Of a stretch of DNA of 64,000 nucleotides, positions 33,450 through 46,512 are shown one piece after another. The first letter of the stretch is position 1, and every line of letters begins with the position of its first letter. Position numbers and translations under genes: made by a program. The DNA comes from Myrmaecium sp. VS I D KN 1 (taxonomy: Eukaryota > Ascomycota > Dothideomycetes > Valsariales > Valsariaceae), in assembly GCA_019775845.1 (NCBI GenBank), contig JADQAV010000038.1:292812-356811 (forward strand). The letters run 5' to 3'. The notes under the pieces were generated by a model. The model was not told the DNA's origin. It saw only the letters and a list, made by a program, of their open reading frames with translations, and made no database searches.

Positions 33450-34282
33450 GGTGGTGAGGGACGGAAACTTTTTCATTGAAAAGAGGACAGGAACCGACTT
33501 GGTTCCGATGGGAGGCTTTGCGGCTCGTGACCATAACGAAATTTGATAGTGAAGACTGCGCATGCAGGTGGCTACGCCAACAACGGCAATTCAAACAAGG
33601 GCATGTGCAACGTAGAGCTCAAAAGACGGTGAGACGATTGCGAAGTGACTGGAATGAGCAAACTGATATCTTGAAATTCTGGATGTTTGATAGTATGAAA
33701 ACAACTACGCCGTCCCTCAGGGCAGCTACGACCATATGAAATACCGCGCTTTCCTACCTTACTTTTGAGGTAGTCGCGCTGAGCCATACAGTTGGTCGCG
33801 GTTACCTAGCTCCTTATCTGAGCCACAAGACGCTACTGAAGTGCGTGAACATAACGTCCGGTCAGAATCTCAATCAAAACGAGTTTATGTAGCCCTCTGT
33901 CCATGCACCCGCACCTCACTGAAATCAGGGAGGGTGTTTGGTAATTAGAAGGCTTGCTCCATATTGGCACGATTTTCCTTCAGCTTCCGCGCATATAAAG
34001 AGCGTGGGGCTGTACACATAATGCCGTAAATGTCACGGGAAGGATGGCTCAATGAGACCTGATACACAGCGGTCGTCCACTACATGCGCCCTATAGACAT
34101 GGCGCACCGAGGCTGTCCACAGAATCCAAAAACGCGAGGTCGCAAGTTATCGTCCAGGAGATGGTTCGACGTGGGAATGAATTTCCATAATCAGCTATAA
34201 GCCGTAGCAGTCAACCTGCCAATGACGCCTGTCGGATTGCCCGTCATAAAATGCACTGCCTTTCCCCGGTCCAAGAAGCTGC
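33450..34282. other. Intergenic: coiled-coil gene promoter and RPL29 3' flank
   Basis: The 833 bp between two minus-strand genes contain no frame of note. I see nothing beyond ordinary AT-mixed intergenic sequence. Confidence 0.5.
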
Positions 34283-34697
34283 TTAAACAGTGTCACGCTT
34301 GCCCTCCTTGGCCTCCTTCTGTAATCGCCAGAACCGTTAGTATTTGATCCCAGACTATGCAGCTGTCTGGTATGGGTCAACGCACCAGAGCCTTCATGGT
34401 GCCGTGCAGGGCATGTCTGTGGTTCCTGCGGAACTTGGGGTCGGTACCCTTGAGGGAAGGGTATCTGTGGGTCTTAGGCTTCTTGATACTGCAGTTCGAA
34501 CGATGTTAGTGAAGCTGTCCTTCGAAGAAAATATTGTCGAACTCGGGGCGCTCGGTGGAGAAGTCGTTGGAGGTCATCCGTACCCGTTCCTGTGAGCCTT
34601 CTTGGCCTGGTTGTGCTGAGACGAGTTCTTGGACTCTGGAAATCATCATCAGTATATTCGGATGTATGTATCATAGAAGGGGTGCCTTACTGGCCAT
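34283..34697 (-). CDS. RPL29: 60S ribosomal protein eL29
   Basis: Exons (minus): 34697-34691, 34635-34584, 34488-34386 and 34318-34283, giving 65 aa, the usual eL29 length. The spliced product starts MAKSKNSSQHNQ, continues AKKAHRNGIKKPKTHRYPS, then LKGTDPKFRRNHRHALHGTM and ends KEGKRDTV. This is the full conserved eL29 sequence pattern, very basic throughout. The first coding exon is 7 nt (ATGGCCA). Introns are 55-95 nt with clean GT-AG borders. eL29 sits on the solvent side of the large ribosomal subunit. The gene is easy to miss because no exon is longer than 103 nt. An ATCACGTGAT palindrome lies about 130 bp upstream. Confidence 0.95.
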
Positions 34698-35259
34698 GGC
34701 GACTGTTGTTGACCCGAAAGTATTGAAGTCTCGAAGGTTGTCTCTTCCGTGTCTGTCTCCGCCTAGGAAAATGTTGTGTGGTCGGCGCATTCGCTTAGTG
34801 GGCTACCAGCTCCGAAAATGGCGTATCACGTGATCAAGCTGATGCTGCTTCCATTCTTCTACTCATACATGTTCAATCATTGCGCTCGATGTATATCGAT
34901 GTCTATTGGCTCACGCATCAAGTCATGGGGAAGCTCGCCTGATTGAATGGACCTCAGCATGCACAGCCGTCATCCACCCTTTATCAGGTTTTTCCTTCTG
35001 AAGAACTGCTCGGCTTCTGGATACAGTATATGCCTCCAGGGTCACTGACCTTCACTTCGAAAAGACTTCTCACCTATCACGCAGACCTAGTAGGTACGAG
35101 TCTATAAATTCATCCTCAAGCAGCGCACCTGGAGACGGGTACACCAAAGGTCTCTATAAGTAGCAACGGTTGCCTCTTTATAACATCAAACACAGATTTT
35201 ATTAACAATGACAACAGCGGCTTGGTCTGCGCCCCCACTACAATTGGCCATTGACAGCA
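34698..35259. promoter_or_regulatory. RPL29 promoter and 3' flank of the GH47 gene
   Basis: The 562 bp include the 10-bp palindrome ATCACGTGAT at 34825-34834, an E-box of the Cbf1 type that is common in promoters of ribosomal-protein genes in several ascomycetes. The remainder shows no gene. Confidence 0.5.
34825..34834. promoter_or_regulatory. CACGTG palindrome upstream of RPL29
   Basis: The perfect 10-bp palindrome ATCACGTGAT is centred about 130 bp before the RPL29 start codon. Cbf1-type bHLH factors bind this motif in yeasts; use here is inference. Confidence 0.5.
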
Positions 35260-37175
<1,916 letters not shown>

Positions 37176-37730
37176 GGCTTTGTTACTGTGCGCCCGTTGA
37201 TGACCGTGTAGGGCTAGTGCAGCAGAAGAATGACGGATCTCCCATCCGATGTGGCGTAAGATGGTAGGAGGTATCTCGTGCTGTGATGCTTGGGGTTACT
37301 GCCAAGCTAGGGGCCACGTACCTGATCTGCTGCATACCCGAGCCGTGGGGAATGTTCCGGGGGTTGATCGATATACCAGCAGTGGTGACGGTAAGAGCGC
37401 CCTGCTGTAGGACTGAACCTCTACGCGAACCCGTATGAGATCTCTCAGCCAGCATCTTTAACGCTTTTCGGCGTCATTCCGGTTGTCGTGTGGTCGCAAA
37501 GGGAGGCTGATCACATATGTACGTGTGTAAGGTAGTATGTGACAACATAGGAGTATGACAAGCAACGACCCTCAATATTGAAACTAGCGATCCGGACCTA
37601 GCGGAGATCTGATAACAACTCACGAGCACAGCACAGCAACGCACGGTCCACATCCCGATCATCCACGCCATCTTCACTGTCGTCCTCCGCATTGCCTCCG
37701 CATCCACCAAGAATATTTGCCTCCAGCAGG
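37176..37730. promoter_or_regulatory. Shared divergent promoter of the GH47 gene and VPS71
   Basis: The 555 bp between opposite start codons contain no frame I can support and no clear known box apart from one ACGCGAAC at 37423-37430. Confidence 0.45.
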
Positions 37731-38565
37731 ATGCCGCTCGTACAAGTAGTCCCCAACACCACTGGGCCTGCGCCTGCCCCAGGCTATACATATGTGCCGG
37801 ATACCGGCTACGACCCCTCTAAGATTGCTATCAACCCCTCAAGCAGCAAACGCGCTGTCCGCATTTCGACAACTGCGACGGCAAACTTCCTCACAGGTAC
37901 CGAGCTTACCGCGCGCCAGCAAGATGCAGTTCGTAAACGGATAGAAGCGCTGGCAAGGGATGACTCCAACCCGAACATAACGCTACCTGGACGGAAAGAT
38001 CTCAGTATGTGAAAGAGATGTGTCACACGAAGCACTGTAGACGTTGACCGTTTCTTCAGGCAGGAACAAATCTACGACGGCGGTGAAGAAGATCCTGCTT
38101 TCCGAAAAGAAGATCCAGCATCATCTGGACGACGAGGCGGCAGCTCTTGCTCGCCAAGCCGCGCAAGGATTCCCGTCTGCTGCCCGAAGCGCATTCTCCA
38201 AATCCGATACAACCTCAATACTGAAGCGTAAACGGGATCATCATATTCAATATTCCTTGTCTCCCCATGCTGGCACGCCTGATCCTAGTGGCGGGGAGAA
38301 TACTAGTGGCACTAGCGACATAATGACGGCCCCAGATACTCTTCCGAAACCACCATCGGAGGAGGAGATGCAAGAACTACTAGCAGCTCCACCATTGCCG
38401 TACGCAGCAGCTCGCGCGGGCCCGCCACCAGCGAATTCGCCTCCGCCGCGGGTGTTCTGTGAGTTATGTGGATACTGGGGAAACATTCGTTGTCTAAAAT
38501 GCGGCGCTAGAGTTTGCGGATTGGAATGCAAGGAAAACCACATGCAGGCAAAGAAATGCTTTTAG
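37731..38565 (+). CDS. VPS71: SWR1-complex subunit Vps71/Swc6 (HIT zinc finger)
   Basis: Exons 37731-38004 and 38060-38565, giving 259 aa. The C-terminus is an HIT-type zinc finger with C225, C228, C236, C239, C244, C248, H252 and C258 in the order C-x2-C, C-x2-C, C-x3-C, H, C, at the very end of the protein. The N-terminal half has the Vps71/ZNHIT1 pattern: LTARQQDAVRKRIEALARDD and the basic helix RNKSTTAVKKILLSEKK, followed by a Pro-rich linker. Vps71 holds the nucleosome-binding Arp6 module in the SWR1 remodeller, which deposits histone H2A.Z. The intron of 55 nt begins GTATGT. The stop lies 133 bp from the convergent TSR3 stop. Confidence 0.9.
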
Positions 38566-38698
38566 CATGCGAATGGCGTATCCTTTTTCGGTTTCTGGAG
38601 AGATTGGCCCCAACGGTCCAGCGTTGGAGATAGATTTTTTTTTTACTTGATACCCCCCTACGTATATGAAAATTCAATAGGTCGTATGAGAAAGTTCG

Positions 38699-39876
38699 TT
38701 ACCATCTTTTCGGAGCCCCAGCTCCACCGCTAGAGAACGTGGCTGTCATCTTTTGACTACGCTCACGCTCCTTTTCGCGCTGCTTGGCCTGTATACCAAT
38801 TCGATCCGTCACAGGAGTGGCCGTGATGACATTGTCGAACTCATCATCCATGCCCGCCTCAAAATCCGAATCGACATCCGACGATGGTTGAGGTGGCGAC
38901 GCTTCAGCGACGGGTTCCGGTTGCTTCGAGGGAGTGGGATTGGCGAATGGTTTCGAAGCAAGGACTCTCCGCCGTAGCTCCGCCATCTCTTCTTCGTCGT
39001 CGGACTCGGGAGGAAGCTCATATGGGTCTCGTTCCTCCTCCTCTTCCTCCTCTTCCTCCTCTTCCTCCCCACTTCCCTCCTTATCTTCATCCTCATCGTC
39101 AGAATCACTGACTTGCCGTCTATTCATATTGCCCCCAGCCCATTCTTCACCCTCACCTGCTACATCCTTGTTGATCCTGCTCTTGTTGTACTCCCTTTCA
39201 ATCTTGGCCAGCCATGTCTCCTCCGCTTTCTTGATACCTTCCTCGTCCTCACAGGCAGCATAGCGTTTGAGGATATCCCCGTTAATTTCAAGGAAAGCCT
39301 CGCCATAGGAGAACGGCTCCAAGATCGCCTCCGCCCACTCAGGATGTCCGCAGATGTAAAAACAGGCTGCAAGTGCCTCTACACAGTTCAATCTCCAGGG
39401 TCGGCCGTAGTTTGTGGCATTCGCCGCGACGAGATAAGGCACTGTGGGCTATTAGACGGTCATCCCACGAAATCATGTATATATGTCGATGACGTACGCA
39501 GTCTCTCGCATTTTCCGCCGATTCTTGAGAACGGGACTTCCTCTATCCTATTCCAGGAGCATTCCACAACCGCTGCGCCATATTGTTCGAGAAGTTCTCT
39601 GTCGGCGGGAGAAATGATCTTTTTCGCCTTCGGGCTGACCACCACACCGGAGAACTTCTGGCCGATGTGCAGGTCGCGCATCAGGCCCAAACGGATGAGG
39701 CGCTTCCCGGAGCAACGTTTGGCATCACAGTGGCCAAGGTCCCAGCATGCTGCCTTGAACTCAGGCTTTTTACGTCCTTCGTCATGTTCGCCGTCTTCCC
39801 GTGGGGGGCCTCGCGGGCGCGGGGTATGCGAATGTTTCTTGCCTTTGGAGGAATAATCTTTCTTGTGACGGACCAT
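38699..39876 (-). CDS. TSR3: 18S rRNA aminocarboxypropyltransferase Tsr3
   Basis: Exons (minus): 39876-39498 and 39441-38699, giving 373 aa. The N-terminus is basic (MVRHKKDYSSKGKKHSH). The RLI-like and Tsr3 domains follow: AACWDLGHCDAKRCSGKRL, KIISPADRELLEQYG, VVECSWNRIEEVPF, then LPYLVAANATNYGRPWRLN and CVEALAACFYICGHPEWA. The last two form the SAM-binding region of this SPOUT-like fold. The enzyme adds the acp group to the hypermodified pseudouridine of 18S rRNA in late 40S maturation. The C-terminal 150 residues are disordered, with a long run of Glu. The intron is 56 nt. It is divergent from GGA. Confidence 0.93.
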
Positions 39877-40210
39877 GACTTCGGATTATATCGTTTGCGG
39901 AAGACAGGTATATAGATGAGGCGATGGTGGTCTGGAGAACTGCCGGAGGTGAAGAGGTCGTTGTAAAATTATCGTCGCATGGTGACGGAAAGCTACCGGA
40001 CTCTGTGGCACTGGACCCTTGCGGGCGACGTCAAGCCCCGAACCTAAGCCTCAGCCGGCCATGAACCCCCCATAGACTGATCCCCACCGTCAACCCTCCC
40101 ACCTTGACGTCTGCTCACTCTTGGAGCGCACAGGAAGCATCCTGCCTGACGCAAGCTGCTCTATACCCTTCCATATCAAATCGCCCACCCTGGAGGCGAC
40201 ATCGGCGCGA
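39877..40210. promoter_or_regulatory. Shared divergent promoter of TSR3 and GGA
   Basis: The 334 bp separate two start codons on opposite strands. No named box stands out. Confidence 0.45.
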
Positions 40211-42576
40211 ATGGCAGCCAGAGACCGCTTCGGCGGATATGGCGAGCCTGCAACCAGCCAGCTGCAGCGGTACATCAGTACGTGCATCTTCGAAGCCTAA
40301 GGGGCCACTTAGCAACCTCCGCGAGGTCCGCATACTGACCATAGGTTTAGTGAACGCTTGCGATCCCCAGAACTTCGAGCCCAATCTGGCGCTTAACCTC
40401 GAGATTGCCGATCTTATCAATGCGAAGAAAGGCAATGCGTACGATCGCCCTGCTGTCGTTTGCGGTAACATATTCTAACACCGGTAATAGCCCAAGAGAA
40501 GCTGCGGTTACGATAGTCCACTATGTCAACCATCGCAATCCGAACGTGTCCTTGTTGGCGCTCAATGTATGGCCAATCGACCGCCGTAACGATGATCCGC
40601 ACTGACTTGCGCCAGCTTCTGGACATATGCGTCAAAAACTGCGGTTACCCGTTCCATCTCCAAATCAGTACCAAGGAGTTCCTCAACGAGCTTGTGCGGA
40701 GGTTTCCGGAGAGACCGCCTGTTCACCCGAGCCGAGTCCAGAATAAGATCCTCGAGCTGATCGAGGAATGGCGCGTCACAATATGTCAGACTTCCCGGTA
40801 CAAGGAGGACTTGGCGCATATCCGAGATATGCATAGGCTTCTGAGCTTGAAGGGATATGTCTTCCCGGAGATCAGGAGTGAAGATGCGGCGGTGCTGAAT
40901 CCGAGTGATGTAAGACGTGAGCACCCGTCGCGGAAGCTCCTCCCACTGACCCGAAAACACAGAATCTACGGTCTCCGGAGGAAATGGAAGAAGAAGAAAG
41001 AGCCGCCCAATCTGCGAAGCTGCAAGAGCTGATCCGAAGAGGTACCCCTCGAGATCTCCAGGAGGCGAATAGGCTTATGAAAATCATGGCTGGCTATGAT
41101 ACAAGAAACAAAACAGACTACAGGGCGAAAGCGGCCGAAGAGGTCGGCAAGGTACAGCAGAAGGCAAGATTGCTGGAAGACATGCTGCAGAAGCACAAGC
41201 CAGGAGACCAGATCAAAGAGGGCGACGTCTACCAGGTATGCCAAGCATGGAGATGTGCCCGCCGCATTGCTAACCTAAACCTGCTGGTAGGAATTGGCAA
41301 ACGCTCTGGCTAGCGCACAGCCTAAGATACAGAAGATGTGCGAAGAGGAGTCTGATGATCACGAAGCTGTAGCGAAGCTTCTTGAGATCAATGATAGCAT
41401 ACACCGAACATTAGAGCGCTATAAGCTCATGAAGAAGGGCGACGTAGAAGGTGCCAACAGAATACCGAAGGGCACCTTGGGAACCAGTGGTGCCGGGGTT
41501 AGCAAGGGTCCCGACAACGAGCTGTCCTTGATTGATTTCGGCGGTCCGGAGGATGAAACGCCTGGGGCTGGTGGCTCTGCCCCAGCGCCTTCAGCTCCTG
41601 CGCCGAAGGCGAATGCGCTCGAGGACGACCTCCTTGGCCTGTCGATAGGAGATAATTATGGTCAGTCGGGGAGCATTTCTCTGGGCGCTACGAACGGATC
41701 AAGTAAGTCTCTATGCGCAAATGCCTTGATCTCCAAGCTTACAAGTGCTCAGCGATGCCAGCGACTGCCCTGCAGCAAAACCAACCTCAACCGCAGCCAC
41801 CTCAGACAAACTATGACCCGTTCGGCTCAATAGCAAGCTCACAGTCCCAGCAACAGTCACCCATTCCATCGTTCTTCTCCGCCCAACCAGCGCAATCTGC
41901 GAATAAGCAGCAAAAGGCAGCAGCAGATCCGTTTGCGGCGCTGTCTTCCACGCCCCGAACTGGCTCGCCGTTCCACTTCCAGAAATCCGTTAACGCTGCA
42001 CCGCAGTCCTCTAACAGCCTATTCGACCTTGGCACCTCCTCCACTCCACAGCCTGCTGCACCGAGCACCACCAACGAGGATGAGTGGACGTTTGCATCCG
42101 CGCTTCCAGACCAGTCCAAGAAGGACCTCGTGGTCGCTAACAGCGCCATCAACATCGTCTTCAACATCTCCCGTGAATCCGACACCGTCATCCTCATCCA
42201 CTCCCGCATTTCCAACAACACGGCCCAACCAATCTCCGAGCTGACCTTCCAGGTCGCAGCACAAAAGGTGCGTCGTTGATATCACGTCACCCTCTCATCC
42301 ACACACAGAGACACACACACGCGCACACACTCTCTTGCCCCTTCCCTACGGCTAAGCTAACAACCTCCTCAACAGGGCGTTCAACTCCGTCTCGAACCCC
42401 AGTCCTCGGTCTCGCTGGGCCCCAACCAGGCCAACGGGATCACGCAGGTCATCCGCGCCGTCGGCGTGGAGCGGGGCAAGGGCAGCAGCTTCAAGATGCG
42501 GTGGAAGGCCGGCTACGTGCTCGGGGGGGCGCGCAAGGAGGAGCAGGGCGAGATCTCGAGCCTGGGCATCTCGTAG
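40211..42576 (+). CDS. GGA: ARF-binding clathrin adaptor GGA (VHS-GAT-GAE)
   Basis: Eight exons: 40211-40277, 40345-40438, 40491-40566, 40616-40909, 40963-41235, 41291-41702, 41753-42267 and 42376-42576, giving 643 aa. The VHS domain covers about residues 10-150 (NLALNLEIADLINAKKGN, LLDICVKNCGYPFH, TKEFLNELVRRFP). The GAT domain covers about 185-310 (RGTPRDLQEANRLMKIMAGYD and a triple-helix region ending ERYKLMKKG). The hinge has the clathrin-box-like LIDFG at 348-352 and several DPF/NPF-like motifs. The gamma-ear (GAE) domain runs from about 517 to the end (DEWTFASALPDQSKKDLVV, SDTVILIHSRISNNT). GGA proteins select cargo at the trans-Golgi network for endosomal delivery. The eight-exon model keeps the frame at every junction. 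Confidence 0.93.
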
Positions 42577-43996
42577 AAAGGGGATGAATTCAGAAACGGA
42601 GGAAGGCGGATGAAAATGTGAGATTATAGGAACTGGGATGTTATGGTGCTGTTGGAAGGATGTCCTGCTCTCCCTTTGTGTTCGGAAAGAAGTGAGACTT
42701 AGGAGGGGCGCGGCTTCCTCTCTCCCTCTTTCTGTGTATGTGTGTCTCCCACCGTCTTCCGCGGAACATAGAAAGGAAGGAAATGGTGGTGGGGGTATGG
42801 GGAAGCGGCGGTTGTGTGGGTTGGAAGGCCTTAGAGTTAGTCACGCGAAACCCTGTGGTAGAAATCTAGGGATCGATTTGAGAAGAAGCCGAAAAAGAAA
42901 CCACAGGTGATGATGTGCACGATCCATGTAGACTTTGTTGTAAACGGGATGGGAGGCGTACCGGTCACTGTGCGCACTACCCCTTTCACGCGAGTAAGCG
43001 AAAACGGCACAACTCAGCGGCGAACCCAAACACACATAGTCCAAAATGCACTAGCGGAAGATAGATATATATCAGAATAATTAAATATTTACGGTAACCA
43101 CTTTTTACAAACCTAAAAATGGGGATGAAGGCGACTTGCCAAGGAAAGAAAGGGAAAAGCGAAATTGGGGGAAAAAGACAAGGAACGGAAGGCCGTCCCT
43201 TTTCGCCTATGCCGACAATAGAAAAATGGCAGCCTGCGTATGTGCATGTGCATGTGTATGTATGTGTGTGTGTGCGGTGAAAACAAGGAAATGCTCTAGA
43301 CTGACAGGAGAAAAAGGGAGACAAGTGAACCTCGATGTAGTGGGGATAGTTGTTCACCCCTCCACCGATTGGTTTTGGTTTATACATGCCTTCCCCTCCC
43401 TGAGGTGGTGGGAAGATGCGAAGGGTGGGGGGGGGGTAACACGCCCAGAGCAAAGAAACAACAGCAACCGCAAGTGACAAGCAGGGATGGACAGAGAGTG
43501 TGTGAGTATGTGTTTGTGGGAAGGGTCGATGGTTGTTGCGCAGGGGTATTTTGTATGTATGTAGATGAAACCAAATTTAAGGAAAAGGAGAGAGAGAACG
43601 ACGAAGACACTCTGCACGCCATGAGGCAGTTGACGAAAAGGGAAGGAAACCCAGTCCGGCACCCAAACAATAGGAAATCGAACGCGTAGGTGGAGAGAGA
43701 AGGGAATGCTCAGATGCTATCGGCTTTGGGCTGAGGCAGCGAGGACCTCGTGGGTAAAGCCGCTGGAAGCACAATAGAATTCGGTGTGTGTACATACGGC
43801 CGACCGAGGATAATTGACCTTGGCCGCCATAGAAAGTCGATGCGATGAAACAGAAGAAAGCCTGATGCCCGAAAGACCGTTGGATGCTGGGACCAGACAA
43901 GATATACCTCATGCGCCGAACGCCTGATATGCAGGTTAAACGACCAAAATGAAAGTTGGAACGTGGTGGTGAACGCGCGGTTCTGGTTCGCCTCAC
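42577..43996. other. Convergent 3' flanks of GGA and the metallopeptidase gene
   Basis: The 1.4 kb between two stop codons hold no supported gene. Present are a GT-rich microsatellite near 43240-43275, a G run near 43425 and A/T-rich stretches near 43070-43100. Confidence 0.5.
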
Positions 43997-46512
43997 TCAG
44001 CGTGTTACGATCAATTGAAAGCCATCCAGCCACTGTGCACAAGAGCCGGATACGCCTGCTAGATTGTAACCGCGAGGTGGAATCATCATGTGTCTGCTAT
44101 ATGTTAGTCCTTCGATCATGCATTAGTGAGCGTCTGCTTGACTTACCCAGAGCCCCCGTTCTTGTTGCCATAGATCTCACTCTTCCGGCCATGGTTGGTG
44201 AGGATTTGTATGCCATCAATCCAGAGTCCAGCTCGGATATAGAAGCCTATGATAAGCTCACCACGGCGGGTGTCAAGAACGAATTCGTCTCCACCAGGTT
44301 TACCGCCACGCTTGCCGAAAAGTTGCGACGTTGCATCCTCGTAGACGAACTCAATGCCATCGAGAGCAAATCCATGGTATATCTTAACGGAAGTAAGCAG
44401 TTTCGACTTCGAATAAGATTGGCCTAACAGCTTTGCCTTATCCACGAAGGCATTCTCCAGAATGACTTCCTGGGGTTGCGAGCCTTCCATTTGTGAGAAG
44501 CCAACCTTGCTCGACCGGAAGCCCAATCGACCATCAGGAAGTTTCACGCGGGAAGTCTTCGACGAGACCGCTGCAGTCAGATCCTCGATAGTCTGCTTGC
44601 CCTGCCCGGCGGAATGAATCTCTAGTTTGATACGTTTGGTGTTGCGCTTCTCTTTGGGAAGGCGGCCTCTGACGTCTGCCTCGGTAAGAACCACTTGACG
44701 CGGACATTCATCCTTCTCGACATCGAGGAACTCCATCCAAGTGTGGCAGACATCATCTCCTTCGGCGAAAATCTCAACGAAAGCAACTCCTGTGGCTGCG
44801 GTAACGAGAAGCGTGTTATTGTCAACCGCCCAAGCCTGGACACTCGTGTCGATGTCTTTGCTGGTCATAGCTTCTGTAGGTAGTCGAAAGCATGGGTGAA
44901 AGCGGAAACGTAGAGCGTCGAGGCGATGCCAAGCACATTCATCCTCCTGGAGGATTGGTCGCTTGCCGGGTTGCTTTGTACGTGTAGAGTAGCACTCCCG
45001 AGTCATGAATGTGCGGTTCAATCGAACGTAGTCGCGGGCCATGACCCCATTCTCTTGGTGGGGACACCCGAACAAGTGACCGGTTTCGTGCAGGTGAGCG
45101 CCTACGCCGATATTGACGGCCTCCCAGTTGCTGCCGGATTCGTTGCAGTCATTTGCAACGTACGCAGTATCAGTCCGAGTAGCATCTTGAAACGCCTGAG
45201 GAACCTCTTCTAGACAAGAGGGATAACTCTGCAGAGCATGGGAGCCGAAGATCCCGAGCTGGATAGTGCCATCTCCGCCGCCCAATGCAGCATGGCCTCG
45301 AATTGTCTTGACCTCAGGGTCCCAGTGAGCGTCCAGCAGAAGACACGAGACATACCGGGTCTGTCCAGGAATCGGTTTGAAATAGCTTCGCACCGCATCC
45401 ATAGCTATCCCGAACAGGTCGCCTTTCTTCTTGGCCTGGTCATATTGCTGCGCCAAATCAAGATCGCGGATTTCGGCGAGTGTCTTGTCAGAACGGATGA
45501 CGTGGATTCTCGCTTCGTTCCGCAACTCTCCGCTCTCCCAATCGCGCAGAGACAGGGAGCCACGTTGCCATTCTTCTTCGTAGCGGTAGCATCGGCGACC
45601 GAAACCATGGCGGTGCATCTGCTCCCCTGTAAAAGCCTGCCAGAGATAGGCTGCCATCCGGAACTTTCTGATAGCCAATTCCAAATCATTTCCCTCGTGT
45701 TTGATGCGATCTGGTACGGCGTCATAAGTACCCGGGGAATCTTTAGCAAGTATGATGGCCAAGTGTAGTGGAGGAGAAGCGTCCAGCGGAAGGTAGTTTA
45801 TTGTGATGTAGGAAATGTAGGGCGGAGGAGGAAAAGACCCCCCCGGTAGCTTATTCGGAACGAACTCGAGTTTCAAGCGGTTTGGCCCGGGCTGGAGGTG
45901 TACGAGCGCTTTGAAGTGGGAATCGGTGACCGGCCACTGGGTGCGAGGGAAGCTGTCGCGATGGTGGCAGACAGTCAAGGTACCGTCGAAGGCTTTGACG
46001 TGTGCTTCGCCCATCTGGCCCCAGATCAACATGACCTTTTGATTTGCCTAGAATAGAAGGTCAGCGGCTTGACGTAACGATTACTTGCGCGGACGCTCAT
46101 ACCCAGGAACCATCAGAGATCGACATCACCCGGGGCGCGAGCGACTTGGAGGAAGGGTTAATCCCATTAACAGTGAGCGTGGATGCACCCTAAAAGGCGT
46201 TAGCATGTCCATCTACCCAGTGGTGTAAGAGATCACCAGCATGCTTACACCGAGGCTGTAACGCTTGGTATTATTGTTGAGCACCGGGCGGGTGGGTACC
46301 GGAGGAACATCACCGCTGGATGTGTCGACTGGTGAGACGGTGCTCGGTGGTGTAGCAGAACCGTTCGAGGCCGAGTTCAAGGTCGAGGATGATTTGTTGA
46401 TAGGAGGCATGGAAGGCTCCCCATTGCTCTTCGGAGAGGCCCTCGGCGAGCCTGTGCGAGTGCTGGACTTGGATCGACGGCGCAAGCTGAAAGCCTCCCG
46501 GAAAGAAGGCAT
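43997..46512 (-). CDS. Zinc metallopeptidase (YIL108W-type) with C-terminal jacalin-like domain
   Basis: Exons (minus): 46512-46249, 46189-46103, 46047-44147 and 44093-43997, giving 782 aa. The metzincin-type zinc signature HETGHLFGCPH is present, with H437, E438, H441 and H447 (HEXXHXXGXXH), followed by the region GVMARDYVRLNRTFMTRE. The first 88 residues are Ser/Pro-rich and basic with no signal peptide, so the protein is probably cytosolic. The peptidase part matches the fungal putative metallopeptidase family that includes yeast YIL108W. The last 150 residues look like a jacalin-type beta-prism lectin (IKIYHGFALDGIEFVYED, GLWIDGIQILTNHGRKSEI, GSCAQWLDGFQLIV); the final strand comes from the last, 97-nt exon. 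Substrate and biological role are unknown. Confidence 0.88.
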
